Assembly: GCF_013044135.1 (NCBI RefSeq)
Contig: NZ_JABEPP010000005.1
Location: forward strand, 175,001-239,000
Reading direction: 5' to 3'
Origin: Enterovirga aerilata
GTDB taxonomy: Bacteria; Pseudomonadota; Alphaproteobacteria; Rhizobiales; Beijerinckiaceae
DNA: 64,000 bases
In this document: piece by piece, positions 53,045-63,367 of the stretch
Numbering within the stretch: the first letter of the stretch is position 1
Layout: every line of letters starts with the position of its first letter
Notes under the pieces: generated by a model
What the model was told of the DNA's origin: nothing
Database searches by the model: none
The model's input: the letters and a program-made list of their open reading frames with translations, nothing else
Made by a program: the position numbers and the translations under genes

Positions 53045-54150
53045 TCCGCCGGCCCGCGGACGAGGCGCGGCCAGGCCAGGCCGAATTCGCAGCCGCCTTC
53101 GCCGGGCTCGAAGCCGCTCCCCGCGTTCTCGCTGCCGTATCCGGCGGACCGGACTCGGTCGCTCTCATGGGTGCCCTGGCGGAATGGGCCCGCGCTCCGG
53201 GGCGCCCTCCGGTATCCGTGGCGACCGTCGATCATGGCCTGCGCCCCGGGGCCCGCGCCGAAGCCGAGGCCGTCGCGGAGCTCGCGGCGAAGCTCGGGCT
53301 GCCGCACGCCATCCTGACCTGGGCCGGCCCGAAGCGGCGGCCGGTCTCGCAGGCGGCGGCCCGGCAGGCCCGCTACCGCCTGCTTCTCGAGCACGCGCGG
53401 GAGATCGGCGCCAGCCACCTTGTTACGGCGCATACGCTCGACGATCAGGCCGAGACCGTGTTGCTGCGGCTGGCGGCCGGGTCCGGACTTTCGGGCTTGG
53501 CGGCGATGCGGCCTCGGGTCGCGCGAGGCGGGCTGCAGCACGTCCGGCCCTTCCTCAGGATCCCGAAGGCCGGCCTCGTCGCGGCCTGCCTGGCGCGCGA
53601 CTGGCCTTTCAGCGAGGATCCCTCGAATGCCGACCCTCGCTTCGCCCGGGTACGCTGGCGGCGCGCGATCATGCCTCTCCTCGCGGCGGAGGGTCTCGAC
53701 GCGGAGCGGCTCGCCCGGCTTGCCGCCCGGCTCGCCCGGGCGGATGAGGGGCTCGATCATGCGGCGGAGACCGCGCTCGCCCGGCTCGCCCTGCAGCCGG
53801 GCCCAGGGGCGCGGGTCGAGATGGCCGCACTCGCGGCCGAACCCGCCGAAATCGCGCTGCGCGTCCTCAAGCGCCTGCTCGAGCAGCCTCGTTCCGCGGC
53901 CGAGGACGAGGCCGGCGGGCCGCATCTCCGGCTGGAGCGGCTGGAGGAATGTCTCGAGGCGCTTCTGCAGGCCCATGCGGCGGGCCTGCCCGTACGGCGG
54001 ACGCTCGCCGGCCGCCTGCTCCAGCTCGACAGGACCGGCGTGCTCGCGATCGTCCCGGAGCCGGTGCGGCGTCGGGGGCGACGGGACGCGGTAACCCCGA
54101 TCGAGGTCCCGAACCCCGCTTCACTTGGCACGGCCCCCCGGGGCGCCTAG
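53041..54150 (+). CDS. tilS: tRNA(Ile)-lysidine synthetase
   Basis: N-type ATP pyrophosphatase of 369 residues that modifies C34 of the CAU-anticodon tRNA(Ile) to lysidine. The PP-loop SGGPDS is at 34-39, followed by VDHGLRPGA and [10 protein letters not shown]. The C-terminal domain is shorter than in E. coli, as in other alphaproteobacteria. The GTG start overlaps the cpoB stop by 4 bp. Confidence 0.93.
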   Translation: MIRRPADEARPGQAEFAAAFAGLEAAPRVLAAVSGGPDSVALMGALAEWARAPGRPPVSVATVDHGLRPGARAEAEAVAELAAKLGLPHAILTWAGPKRRPVSQAAARQARYRLLLEHAREIGASHLVTAHTLDDQAETVLLRLAAGSGLSGLAAMRPRVARGGLQHVRPFLRIPKAGLVAACLARDWPFSEDPSNADPRFARVRWRRAIMPLLAAEGLDAERLARLAARLARADEGLDHAAETALARLALQPGPGARVEMAALAAEPAEIALRVLKRLLEQPRSAAEDEAGGPHLRLERLEECLEALLQAHAAGLPVRRTLAGRLLQLDRTGVLAIVPEPVRRRGRRDAVTPIEVPNPASLGTAPRGA

Positions 54151-54209
54151 ATTACGGCTCGGGGACGAGCATGCGCGCTCGCGGCGCGTCCCGGGGATCG
54201 CCCGCTGAG

Positions 54210-56129
<1,920 letters not shown>

Positions 56130-56165
56130 CCGCCGCCTCCCGGCTCCCCCGCACCAGACCGATCG

Positions 56166-56194
56166 GGCCGCATCCTCCCGGATGCGGCCTTTTT
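56166..56194 (+). terminator. Strong rho-independent terminator after ftsH
   Basis: Perfect 10-bp stem GGCCGCATCC/GGATGCGGCC with the loop TCCC and a run of five T, 37 bp after the ftsH stop. It ends the ybgC-tol-pal-tilS-ftsH series. Confidence 0.93.
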
Positions 56195-56289
56195 CGCGGG
56201 CGGGCTCCGCAGGCGCCGGCGCTTCCGGGTGGCGGGCCGTCCCGCATGGCGGCAGAATGGTCCCTGCGGCGGATCGGGGCGGGACGGGC

Positions 56290-57072
56290 ATGATCAGGGT
56301 CGGGATCGGCGGCTGGACCTTCGCGCCCTGGTGCGGGACCTTCTATCCCAAGGGGCTGCCGCATGCCCGCGAGCTCGAACATGCAAGCCGGCACGTCACG
56401 GCGATCGAGATCAACGGCACGTTCTACCGCACCCAGTCGCCCGAGAGCTTCCGCAAATGGGCGGCCGAGACGCCCGAGAACTTCGTCTTCTCGGTCAAGG
56501 GCCACCGCTTCGTGACGAACCGCAAGCGGCTTGCCGAGGCGGGCGATGCGGTCGAGACCTTCATCGCCTCCGGGGTCCTGGAACTCGGCGACAAGCTCGG
56601 ACCGCTTCTCTGGCAGCTCGCGCCGACAAAGCGCTTCGAGCCGGAGGACATCGACGCATTCCTGAGGCTCCTGCCGAAGGAGCGCGGCGGCCGCCCGCTG
56701 CGTCACGCGCTGGAGGTCAGGCACGAGACGTTCCTGGTGCCCGAGCTGATCGAGGTGCTGCGCCGCCACCAGGTTCCCGCGGTCTTTGCGGAATCGGACG
56801 AGTACCCGGCCATCGCCGATCCGGTCGGCGATTTCGTCTATGCGCGGCTCCAGCGCTGCCGCGAGGCGGAGCAGGAAGGCTACCCGCCCGCGGAGCTCGA
56901 CCTCTGGGCCGGGCGGGCCAGGGCCTGGAAGCGCGGCGAAACGCCCGAGGGGCTGCCCTGCCTGGCGACGACGCGCCCCGAGAAGCGGCCCCGCGACGTC
57001 TTCGTGTTCTTCATCGCAGGCGACAAGGTCCGTGCGCCCATGGCGGCCCAAGCCATGTTGCGACGGCTGTGA
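56290..57072 (+). CDS. DUF72 family protein
   Basis: TIM-barrel-like protein of 260 residues. VGIGGWTF...WCGTFYP, the segment EINGTFYR and VKGHRFVTNRKRL are the fixed features of DUF72 (YecE). No biochemical role is established. It has its own promoter region between the ftsH terminator and its ATG. Confidence 0.9.
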   Translation: MIRVGIGGWTFAPWCGTFYPKGLPHARELEHASRHVTAIEINGTFYRTQSPESFRKWAAETPENFVFSVKGHRFVTNRKRLAEAGDAVETFIASGVLELGDKLGPLLWQLAPTKRFEPEDIDAFLRLLPKERGGRPLRHALEVRHETFLVPELIEVLRRHQVPAVFAESDEYPAIADPVGDFVYARLQRCREAEQEGYPPAELDLWAGRARAWKRGETPEGLPCLATTRPEKRPRDVFVFFIAGDKVRAPMAAQAMLRRL

Positions 57073-57210
57073 GCGAGCCCGGCCGGCTGCCGCCGTTCAC
57101 CCGATGGCGCTCGACAGACGCTTCCGCGAGGGAGCAACCGCGGCGTGGTCGCCTTCAGCCTCCTGCCCCTAGCCGCCGAGGCGCCAGGTTCACGGAACGG
57201 CGCGGGCATG

Positions 57211-57238
57211 AAAAAGCCCCGGAGGGGCGCTCCGGGGC
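57211..57238 (-). terminator. Terminator after hsp20
   Basis: Stem GCCCCGGAG/CTCCGGGGC with a 5-base loop, followed on the minus strand by five T. It lies 22 bp beyond the hsp20 stop. Confidence 0.9.
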
Positions 57239-57259
57239 CGAAAGGGATGGGCCGATGGT

Positions 57260-57718
57260 TTACGCGGCCTGCTTGGCCTCGATGGTCTGCGGGCCGCGGG
57301 TATTGATCGCGATCTGCCGGGGCTTCTTGGTCTCCGGGATCTCGCGGACGAGATCGACATGGAGCAGGCCGTTCTCGAGCGACGCGCCGGTCACCTGGAC
57401 ATAGTCCGCGAGCTGGAAGCGGCGCTCGAAGCTGCGGGCCGCGATGCCCTGGTAGAGCACATCGGACTTGCGCTCGGGGGTGCCCTTCTTCTCGCCGCGG
57501 ATCGTGAGCGCGTTCTCCTTCACCTCGATGGAGAGGTCATCCTCGGAGAAGCCGGCAACCGCGACCGAGATGCGGTAGGCGTTCTCGCCGGTGCGCTCGA
57601 TATTGTAGGGCGGGTAGGAAGGAGCCGCCTCGCTGCCCCCGAACTGATCGAGCATCGAGAACAGACGGTCGAAGCCGACCGTGTTGCGGTACAGGGGTGC
57701 AAGATCGAACTGTCGCAT
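57260..57718 (-). CDS. Small heat-shock protein Hsp20 (IbpA type)
   Basis: Alpha-crystallin chaperone of 152 residues that holds unfolding proteins. The N-terminal region MRQFDLAPLYRNTVGFDRLF and the alpha-crystallin domain (36-130) are typical of Rhizobiales class A Hsp20. The ATG at 57718 has GGAGGA upstream. The 5' leader may contain a ROSE-type thermometer, which would control it at the RNA level. Confidence 0.94.
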   Translation of the reverse strand: MRQFDLAPLYRNTVGFDRLFSMLDQFGGSEAAPSYPPYNIERTGENAYRISVAVAGFSEDDLSIEVKENALTIRGEKKGTPERKSDVLYQGIAARSFERRFQLADYVQVTGASLENGLLHVDLVREIPETKKPRQIAINTRGPQTIEAKQAA

Positions 57719-57745
57719 GGCATATCCTCCGTGAAGCGACATGCA
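57719..57745 (-). promoter_or_regulatory. Possible ROSE-like RNA thermometer in the hsp20 leader
   Basis: On the minus strand the leader carries TCGCT (57739-57735), then 4 bases, then the Shine-Dalgarno GGAGGA (57730-57725). In ROSE elements of Rhizobiales hsp genes, a U(U/C)GCU motif masks the Shine-Dalgarno in the last hairpin at low temperature. The motif and position fit; the full multi-hairpin fold was not computed. Confidence 0.4.
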
Positions 57746-57870
57746 TCTGGGGGGTCCGCCCTGGGGCCGGACCGGCGCGCCGCCAACCTTGGCCGGCACG
57801 CGAATGAGGTGGACATGGCACCGGCTGCCTTCAAGGCCCCCGTCGCAAAAAATCGCAGGCGGACCGCGTC

Positions 57871-58929
57871 GTGAGGCTCGTCGAAACGCCCGACAACCCG
57901 GCGCCTCCGGGCGGGGTGGCGGTTCCCGTGAAGACCGAGGACGGTGTGACCTTGCGGGCGGCCTATTGGCCGGCCAGGGTCGCCCATCCGCGCGGGACGG
58001 TGCTGATCCTCCACGGCCGGGCCGAGTTCATCGAGAAATATTTCGAGGTGACCGGCGAGCTCTTGGACAGAGGCTTCGCGGTCGCGACCTTCGACTGGCG
58101 CGGCCAGGGCTCGTCGGGCCGCAGCGTACGGGACGGGCGCAAGGGGCACGTGGCGCATTTCGACCACTTCCGGCGCGACGTGGAAGCTGTTTCGCGCGAG
58201 ATCGTCGACCCGCTGCTACCGAAACCGGCCTTCGGCCTCGCGCATTCGATGGGGGGCTGCATCGCGCTGATCGGGGCGGCGGAAGGCTGGCTCCCCGTCC
58301 AGCGGCTCGTCACGACGACGCCGATGATCGCGCTGAGCTTGGTCAAGCATGCGCGGCTCGTGCGCGGGCTCGTTCGCATCCTGGCGCGGCTCGGGCTCGC
58401 CGGCCGCTTCGTGCCGGGCGGGCGGGCGCACTCCATCTCGACGGAGCCCTTCGAAGGCAACCGCCTCTCCGGCGATCCCATCCGGTACGCCCGCAACGCC
58501 GCCATAGCGCGCGAGCTCGGCCAGGGCGCCGTCGGATCTCCCACCATCGGCTGGCTCGTCGCCGCCTTCGAAGCCATGGAGCGGCTCCAGGCGCAGGACT
58601 GCCCGGGCCGCATCCGGATCCCGACCCTGGTGGTCGGAGCGGGGGACGATCCGGTCTGCCTGACGCCCGCGATCGCGCGCTTCGCCCGCGCGCTCGGCCC
58701 GGGCTCGACCTATCTCGAAATCCCGGGCTCCCGCCACGAGATCATGATGGAATCGGCTCCCATCCGGGAGGTCTTCTGGAAGGCCTTCGACGCCTTCATC
58801 CCGGGATCACAGGATACCCCGGAACGGCTCGTCTCAGCCGCGCAGCCGCTCGATGACGCTATCGTGCAGCCGCTTGTCCCCGCAGGCGACGATGGATCCG
58901 CCCTGCGTGGCGGGTCCGCCATCCCATGA
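57871..58929 (+). CDS. Alpha/beta hydrolase, lysophospholipase (PldB)-like
   Basis: Serine hydrolase of 352 residues. The oxyanion segment VLILHGRAEFIEKY, the FDWRGQGSSGR segment and the nucleophile in GLAHSMGG are those of lysophospholipase L2-like proteins (hydrolase_4). The histidine lies in PGSRHEIMME. The start is GTG. The last 96 bp lie antisense to the end of hisN, so about 30 residues past the catalytic domain are encoded on the other strand of hisN. Confidence 0.87.
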   Translation: MRLVETPDNPAPPGGVAVPVKTEDGVTLRAAYWPARVAHPRGTVLILHGRAEFIEKYFEVTGELLDRGFAVATFDWRGQGSSGRSVRDGRKGHVAHFDHFRRDVEAVSREIVDPLLPKPAFGLAHSMGGCIALIGAAEGWLPVQRLVTTTPMIALSLVKHARLVRGLVRILARLGLAGRFVPGGRAHSISTEPFEGNRLSGDPIRYARNAAIARELGQGAVGSPTIGWLVAAFEAMERLQAQDCPGRIRIPTLVVGAGDDPVCLTPAIARFARALGPGSTYLEIPGSRHEIMMESAPIREVFWKAFDAFIPGSQDTPERLVSAAQPLDDAIVQPLVPAGDDGSALRGGSAIP

Positions 58930-59616
58930 CGTGACGATCCCGCCCGCGCCCTCGATGATCGGAATGAGCGGGACGATGTCGTAGGGCTTGAGCCCCGACT
59001 CGATCACCAGGTCGAGATGGCCGGCCGCGAGCATGCAGTACGCGTAGCAGTCATAACCGAAGCGGGTGAGCTTCACGGCCGATTCGATCCGTTCGTAGCC
59101 CGCCATGAGGTCCGTCTCGAACAGCCGCGGGCTCGTCGTGGACAGGACGGCGTCGGCGAGCGAGCGGCAGCGGCGCGTGGCGAGCTTGCGCTCGCCATGC
59201 GGGCCGACATAGCCGGCGCTCCCGCCGTCGCCGAAGAAGCGCTCGCCGATGAAGGGCTGGTGCATCAGCCCGTAGGCCGGCGCGCCGTTGCGGGTCAGCC
59301 CGATCAGCGTGCCCCAGAGCGGCAGACCGGCCATGAAGGCGCGCGTGCCGTCGATCGGATCGAGCACCCAGACGAACTCGGCATCCGGCCTCTCCGCACC
59401 GAATTCCTCGCCGATGATGCCATGCGACGGGAACATGGTCCCGATCATGCGACGCATCGCGATCTCGCCCGCGCGATCCGCCTCCGTGACCGGGTCGAAG
59501 ACGCCGCCGCGCGACTTGTCCTCCGCCGACAGCATGGTGCGGAAGAACGGGAGGATCGCCTGGCCCGACTTAGTGGCCAGGTCATTAACGAAACTCGAGA
59601 AATCAACAGGCTTCAT
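58834..59616 (-). CDS. hisN: Histidinol-phosphatase, inositol monophosphatase family
   Basis: Metal-dependent phosphatase of 260 residues. VTEADR, EEFG, DPIDGTRAF and the C-terminal KPYD segment hold the metal and substrate residues. The sequence GTRAFMAGLPLWGTLIG is typical of HisN-type histidinol-phosphatases in alphaproteobacteria and Actinobacteria, rather than true inositol phosphatases. It is divergent from the small RNA at 59.7 kb. Confidence 0.88.
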   Translation of the reverse strand: MKPVDFSSFVNDLATKSGQAILPFFRTMLSAEDKSRGGVFDPVTEADRAGEIAMRRMIGTMFPSHGIIGEEFGAERPDAEFVWVLDPIDGTRAFMAGLPLWGTLIGLTRNGAPAYGLMHQPFIGERFFGDGGSAGYVGPHGERKLATRRCRSLADAVLSTTSPRLFETDLMAGYERIESAVKLTRFGYDCYAYCMLAAGHLDLVIESGLKPYDIVPLIPIIEGAGGIVTSWDGGPATQGGSIVACGDKRLHDSVIERLRG

Positions 59617-59699
59617 TCAGCGGTCCGACTGTTTGCGCTACTCGGCGGCGCCGGCCACCATAGGACGGCGGGCATGCGGCGAGAAATCCCGTCGGGGCA

Positions 59700-59728
59700 C
59701 TTGATTTTTGTGCGGCGCGAAGTAGATT
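59700..59728 (+). promoter_or_regulatory. Promoter of the mmgR-type sRNA
   Basis: CTTGAT (59700-59705) and TAGATT (59723-59728) with 17 bp between resemble sigma-70 -35 and -10 elements, placing a start site near 59733-59736, 5' of the sRNA. Confidence 0.5.
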
Positions 59729-59732
59729 GTGC

Positions 59733-59811
59733 ATCGCAGCGCCTGGCGCTGCTGCCCTCCTTGGGCGTTTCCTCCCTAGACTTGGGCCGCACCGCGTGTG
59801 CGGCCTTTTTT
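59733..59811 (+). ncRNA. mmgR: mmgR/suhB-family (alpha-r8) small RNA
   Basis: About 79 nt. A first hairpin CAGCGCC-TG-GGCGCTG (59737-59752) is followed by a single-stranded, C/U-rich stretch with TTTCCTCCCTAGA and a strong terminator stem GGCCGCAC/GTGCGGCC with six T. I recognise the TTTCCTCCCT loop and layout as the alphaproteobacterial mmgR family, which Rfam named suhB because it lies near that phosphatase gene. Here it is divergent from hisN, a SuhB relative. The family limits PHB storage in Sinorhizobium. Confidence 0.72.
59785..59811 (+). terminator. Intrinsic terminator of the sRNA
   Basis: 8-bp perfect stem GGCCGCAC/GTGCGGCC with a 5-base loop, followed by TTTTTT on the plus strand. 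No protein gene on the plus strand ends before it, which supports a short RNA. Confidence 0.88.
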
Positions 59812-59832
59812 CTTGGGCGGCTCTGTCGCGAC

Positions 59833-60726
59833 CTATTCGGCCGCGATGCGGGTCGGCTCGAGGCCGCCCCCAACCTCCATCATCACGTCGGCGAAGCAGT
59901 CCGTCAGATCCTCGGTCAAGCGCCCGAAGCCCGCACCCGGCTGCAAGGTGCGCTCGTCCATGTAGAGCGCGCGGTTGATCTCGATCTGGAGCGAGTGGCG
60001 GCCGAGCGCCGGGGCGCCGTAATGCTCGGTGATGAAGCCGCCCGCATAGGGCTTGTTGCGGACGACCGCGTAGCCCCGCTCGCGCAGGGCGGCATCGACC
60101 AGGTCGGTAAGCAGCCCGGCGCAGCTCGTGCCGTAGCGGTCACCGAGCACGACGTCGGCCCGGACGAGATCCTCGCGATTCAGGCTCGTCGATGGCATGG
60201 AATGGCAGTCGATCAGGACCACCTGACCAAAGAGTTCGACCGTGCGGGCGAGCCGAGTGCGCAGCAGGCGATGGTACGGCTTGTAGAGAAGCTCGATCCG
60301 TCGGAGCGCCTCCGCAACCGGCAGGCGGCCGCGATAGATGTCGTGCCCGTCCGCGACAATGCGCGGGATCGTGCCGAGCCCGCCAGCGACCCGCATGGAG
60401 CGCGTATTGGCGTAGGGCGGCAGCTTGCCGTCGAACATGCGCGGGTCGAGCTCGTAGGGCTCGCGGTTCACGTCCAGATAGGCGCGCGGGAAGCGGGCGC
60501 TGATCAGCGGCGCCCCGAGCCGGACCACGGGCGCGAAGAGCCTGTCCACGAAGGCGTCCTCGGAGCGGCGGAGCGCGACGGCGTCGAGGTGCGATCCGGA
60601 CAGGAAGGAGGCCGGATAGACACTGCCCGCATGCGGCGCATTGAAGACGAATGGGAAGCGCTGCCGATCCGGTTCCGCGCAGAGGAAGGGCGGGTGGAAC
60701 TCGACGGAAGGGTCGGTTTCGTTCAA
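59833..60726 (-). CDS. hutG: N-formylglutamate amidohydrolase
   Basis: Zinc amidohydrolase of about 297 residues of the FGase family, which removes formyl groups from N-formylglutamate in histidine degradation, though many homologues have other substrates. FNAPHAGSVYP, LIDCHSMPS and RNKPYAGGFITEHYG contain the metal and catalytic residues. The start is uncertain: TTG at 60726 is closest to the family length, and an ATG at 60843 would add 39 residues rich in proline. No other hut genes are near. Confidence 0.87.
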   Translation of the reverse strand: MNETDPSVEFHPPFLCAEPDRQRFPFVFNAPHAGSVYPASFLSGSHLDAVALRRSEDAFVDRLFAPVVRLGAPLISARFPRAYLDVNREPYELDPRMFDGKLPPYANTRSMRVAGGLGTIPRIVADGHDIYRGRLPVAEALRRIELLYKPYHRLLRTRLARTVELFGQVVLIDCHSMPSTSLNREDLVRADVVLGDRYGTSCAGLLTDLVDAALRERGYAVVRNKPYAGGFITEHYGAPALGRHSLQIEINRALYMDERTLQPGAGFGRLTEDLTDCFADVMMEVGGGLEPTRIAAE

Positions 60727-60942
60727 GGAAGGGCCTGACGTCGGAACGCGGGGGGCTGGACCTTGCGGCCCAATGTGGCGGGCCTGTGTCTCCGAGTCCA
60801 CAGGCGGGGCGCGCGTGACCGGGGAACCGGTGCGGACGGGCAAGGATCCGGCGCGACCCGGCGCTCCTTCATGCGAAATTTACCATGTGTGGCGTTTAAG
60901 GACGTTGTAGAAACCTCTCCGAGTTCAACGAGTTCGCCGGCC

Positions 60943-61302
60943 ATGAAGATCCTGCTTGCGGAAGACGATCATGACATGCGCCGCTTCCTGGCCAAGGCGC
61001 TGGAGAATGCGGGTTTCAAGGTCTCGTCCTACGACAACGGCCAATCTGCCTATGACCGGCTGCGCGAGGAGCCTTTCGAGCTGCTCCTGACCGACATCGT
61101 CATGCCCGAGATGGACGGGATCGAGCTGGCCCGCCGGGCGACGGAGCTCGATCCGGACATCAAGGTGATGTTCATCACGGGCTTCGCGGCCGTCGCGCTC
61201 AACCCCGACAACAAGGCGCCGCGCGACGCCAAGATCCTGTCGAAACCCTTCCATCTCCGCGAGCTCGTGAACGAGGTCGAGAAGATGCTCGCGGCGGCTT
61301 AA
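60943..61302 (+). CDS. cpdR: Cell-cycle response regulator CpdR
   Basis: Single receiver domain of 119 residues. D51 is the phosphorylation site (LLLTDIVMP), with the acidic pocket at EDD (7-9), the threonine in FITGFA and K in LSKPF. The MKILLAEDDHDMRRFL start and lack of an output domain match CpdR, which when unphosphorylated recruits ClpXP to degrade CtrA-pathway proteins. It has its own promoter region and is divergent from hutG. Confidence 0.95.
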   Translation: MKILLAEDDHDMRRFLAKALENAGFKVSSYDNGQSAYDRLREEPFELLLTDIVMPEMDGIELARRATELDPDIKVMFITGFAAVALNPDNKAPRDAKILSKPFHLRELVNEVEKMLAAA

Positions 61303-61383
61303 CGGGCATCGTTGTGGAGGGTCTCCTGGCCGGCCCACATCCTCTCCTGACCAGGACTTGACGAGCGTTCCGGTCGGGCGCGC

Positions 61384-62649
61384 ATGGGCATCCTCATCGG
61401 CTGCATCGCGGACGACTTCACCGGCGCGACCGATCTCGCGGGCATGCTGGTGAAGGCGGGCTTCAGGACGGTCCAGACCGTCGGGGCCCCTGAGGGCCCG
61501 CTGCCGGCCGGTTTCGATGCGGTGGTCGTGGCGCTGAAATCGCGGACCTGCCCGGCTGAGATGGCCGTGCGGGATTCGCTCGCCGCCCTGCAGGCGCTCC
61601 GGGCGTCCGGCGCGGAGCAGGTCTACTTCAAGTACTGCTCGACCTTCGATTCGACGCCGGCGGGCAATATCGGGCCGGTCGCGGATGCGCTGCTCGACGC
61701 GCTCGAGGCCGCCTTCACGGTGGTCTGCCCGGCCTTCCCGGCTAACGGACGCACGATCTACAAGGGCCATCTCTTCGTCGGCGACGTGCCGCTCGACGAG
61801 AGCGGCATGCGCGATCATCCGCTCACACCGATGCGGGATTCGAGCCTCGTGCGGCTGATGCAGGCGCAGACGGACCGAAAGGTCGGGCTCGTCGCCTACG
61901 AGACGGTCCGGGGCGGCCCTCGGGCGATCCGCAACAGCTTCGCGGCGTTGCGGGCCGATGGCGTGACCTATGCCGTCACGGACGCGCTTACGGACGAGGA
62001 CCTGGCGGCGCTCGGGGCGGCCTGCGACGGCCTTCCGCTGGTGACCGCCGGATCGGGCCTGGCTCTCGGCCTCGGCCCGAATTTCCGCGACCGCCTGCCC
62101 CCCGGGGCCACGGCGGACCGGCTGCCCCGCACGAGCGGCCGCAGGGCCGTCATCTCGGGGAGCTGCTCGGTCGCGACGCGGGCGCAGGTGGCGCGGATGC
62201 GAGAGCGGCATCCGGCCTTCCGCGTCCTCGTCTCCGACATCGCCCGCGGCGAGGACGTGGTCGGGCGCGCGCTCGCCTGGGCCGCGGAACGGGCGGACGG
62301 TCCCGTTCTCGTCTACGCGACCGCCGAGCCGGAGGAGGTCCGGGAGGCCCAGGCCGCGTATGGGGCCGACGCCGCGGGCGGAATGGTGGAGAAGACCCTC
62401 GCGGCGATCGCCCGGAGCCTCGTCGCGGCGGGCGTGGGGCAGCTCATCGTCGCGGGCGGCGAGACCTCCGGGGCCGTCGTGCAGACGCTCGGCGTCACCG
62501 CACTCGCCATCGGACCGGAGATCGATCCCGGCGTCCCCTGGACGGCGACCATCGATAGGGGCCGCACACCCCTGGCGCTGGCGCTGAAATCCGGGAATTT
62601 CGGGACGGAGGATTTCTTCCTGAAGGCCTGGGACCGCCTCCCGGAATGA
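61384..62649 (+). CDS. otnK: 3-oxo-tetronate kinase (four-carbon acid sugar kinase)
   Basis: DUF1537 kinase of 421 residues. The N-terminal domain begins CIADDFTGATDLAGML, the substrate-binding hallmark, and the C-terminal nucleotide domain contains IVAGGETSGAV and LKSGNFG. OtnK phosphorylates 3-oxo-tetronates in threonate or erythronate use. The usual partners (OtnC aldolase, dehydrogenase) are not adjacent, but hyi and a beta-hydroxyacid dehydrogenase occur at the other end of the window. Confidence 0.92.
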   Translation: MGILIGCIADDFTGATDLAGMLVKAGFRTVQTVGAPEGPLPAGFDAVVVALKSRTCPAEMAVRDSLAALQALRASGAEQVYFKYCSTFDSTPAGNIGPVADALLDALEAAFTVVCPAFPANGRTIYKGHLFVGDVPLDESGMRDHPLTPMRDSSLVRLMQAQTDRKVGLVAYETVRGGPRAIRNSFAALRADGVTYAVTDALTDEDLAALGAACDGLPLVTAGSGLALGLGPNFRDRLPPGATADRLPRTSGRRAVISGSCSVATRAQVARMRERHPAFRVLVSDIARGEDVVGRALAWAAERADGPVLVYATAEPEEVREAQAAYGADAAGGMVEKTLAAIARSLVAAGVGQLIVAGGETSGAVVQTLGVTALAIGPEIDPGVPWTATIDRGRTPLALALKSGNFGTEDFFLKAWDRLPE

Positions 62650-62661
62650 GGCACGGCGGGC

Positions 62662-62967
62662 TCAGTGCGTCCAGGGCTGCGTCCGGTTGAACTTGAAATT
62701 GTCGGCGTAGGACATGGTGCGGCGCCGGCTTTCCGTCGGCTCCTCGACCCGGTACGGGATGCCCTCCCGCTCGGCATAGGCGATCGCCTCTTCCTTCGTG
62801 TCGAACCGGAGGCGGAGCTGCTGGCGGGTGTCGCCGGAGGAGGTCCAGCCCATCAGCGGCTCGATCTCGCGCGGACTCTCCTGCTCGAACTCGAGAAGCC
62901 ACAGCTTCGTCCTGGCGAGCCCCGATTGCGTGGCGCTCTTGGCCGGCTTGTAGATTCGGGCGGGCAT
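62662..62967 (-). CDS. Complex I subunit NDUFS4-like (ETC complex I subunit region)
   Basis: A 101-residue protein, MPARIYKPAKSATQSGLART, then WLLEFEQESPREIEPLMGWTSS and DNFKFNRTQPWTH, the bacterial homologue of the mitochondrial 18-kDa accessory subunit of NADH:ubiquinone oxidoreductase. The subunit is limited to alphaproteobacteria and mitochondria, so it also supports the taxonomic call. It is convergent with otnK and lies just past tRNA-Pro on the same strand. Confidence 0.93.
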   Translation of the reverse strand: MPARIYKPAKSATQSGLARTKLWLLEFEQESPREIEPLMGWTSSGDTRQQLRLRFDTKEEAIAYAEREGIPYRVEEPTESRRRTMSYADNFKFNRTQPWTH

Positions 62968-62997
62968 GCGGTCCGTCTGTCCTCACACGGGCGGCGA

Positions 62998-63074
62998 TGG
63001 TCGGGGCGGCCGGATTCGAACCAGCGACCCTCTGCTCCCAAAGCAGATGCGCTACCAGACTGCGCTACGCCCCG
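62998..63074 (-). tRNA. tRNA-Pro(UGG), with encoded CCA
   Basis: Cloverleaf on the minus strand: acceptor CGGGGCG/CGCCCCG, anticodon stem TCTGC/GCAGA with loop TTTGGGA (anticodon TGG), and T-arm with GGTTCGAATCC. Discriminator A is followed by an encoded CCA (62998-63000). Total 77 nt. Confidence 0.95.
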
Positions 63075-63137
63075 ACTGCCGTCCCTCTCCTGGGCTCAAG
63101 GGCCTGGAAGGTCAAGGGTTCCAGCAGGCGTGAGCCG

Positions 63138-63329
63138 TCACGGTTCCCAGCCGCAGCGCCGGGCTGCCTCGTTGAAGCTCCTGCCGGCGGCCTCGCGCTC
63201 CGCCGGCGTCATGGTTCTCCAGGCCTCGCGGCTCGGCCCGAAGGTGGCCGCGTTGTGCCGGCGGCAGAACGGATCGGTCTGGCAGGCGGCCAGGCACATG
63301 ACGAAGGCGACGACGAGAACCGGCTTCAT
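63138..63329 (-). CDS. Small lipoprotein, unknown function
   Basis: A 63-residue protein with a signal MKPVLVVAFVMCLAAC (lipobox LAAC). The mature part has FCRRH and ends RRCGWEP, so two cysteines remain for a possible disulfide. No family is recognised. It lies between tRNA-Pro and the DUF192 gene on the same strand. Confidence 0.75.
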   Translation of the reverse strand: MKPVLVVAFVMCLAACQTDPFCRRHNAATFGPSREAWRTMTPAEREAAGRSFNEAARRCGWEP

Positions 63330-63367
63330 AGGCAGGTGAACGCCAGCCGGCCAGCCCGGTTGCGGGC

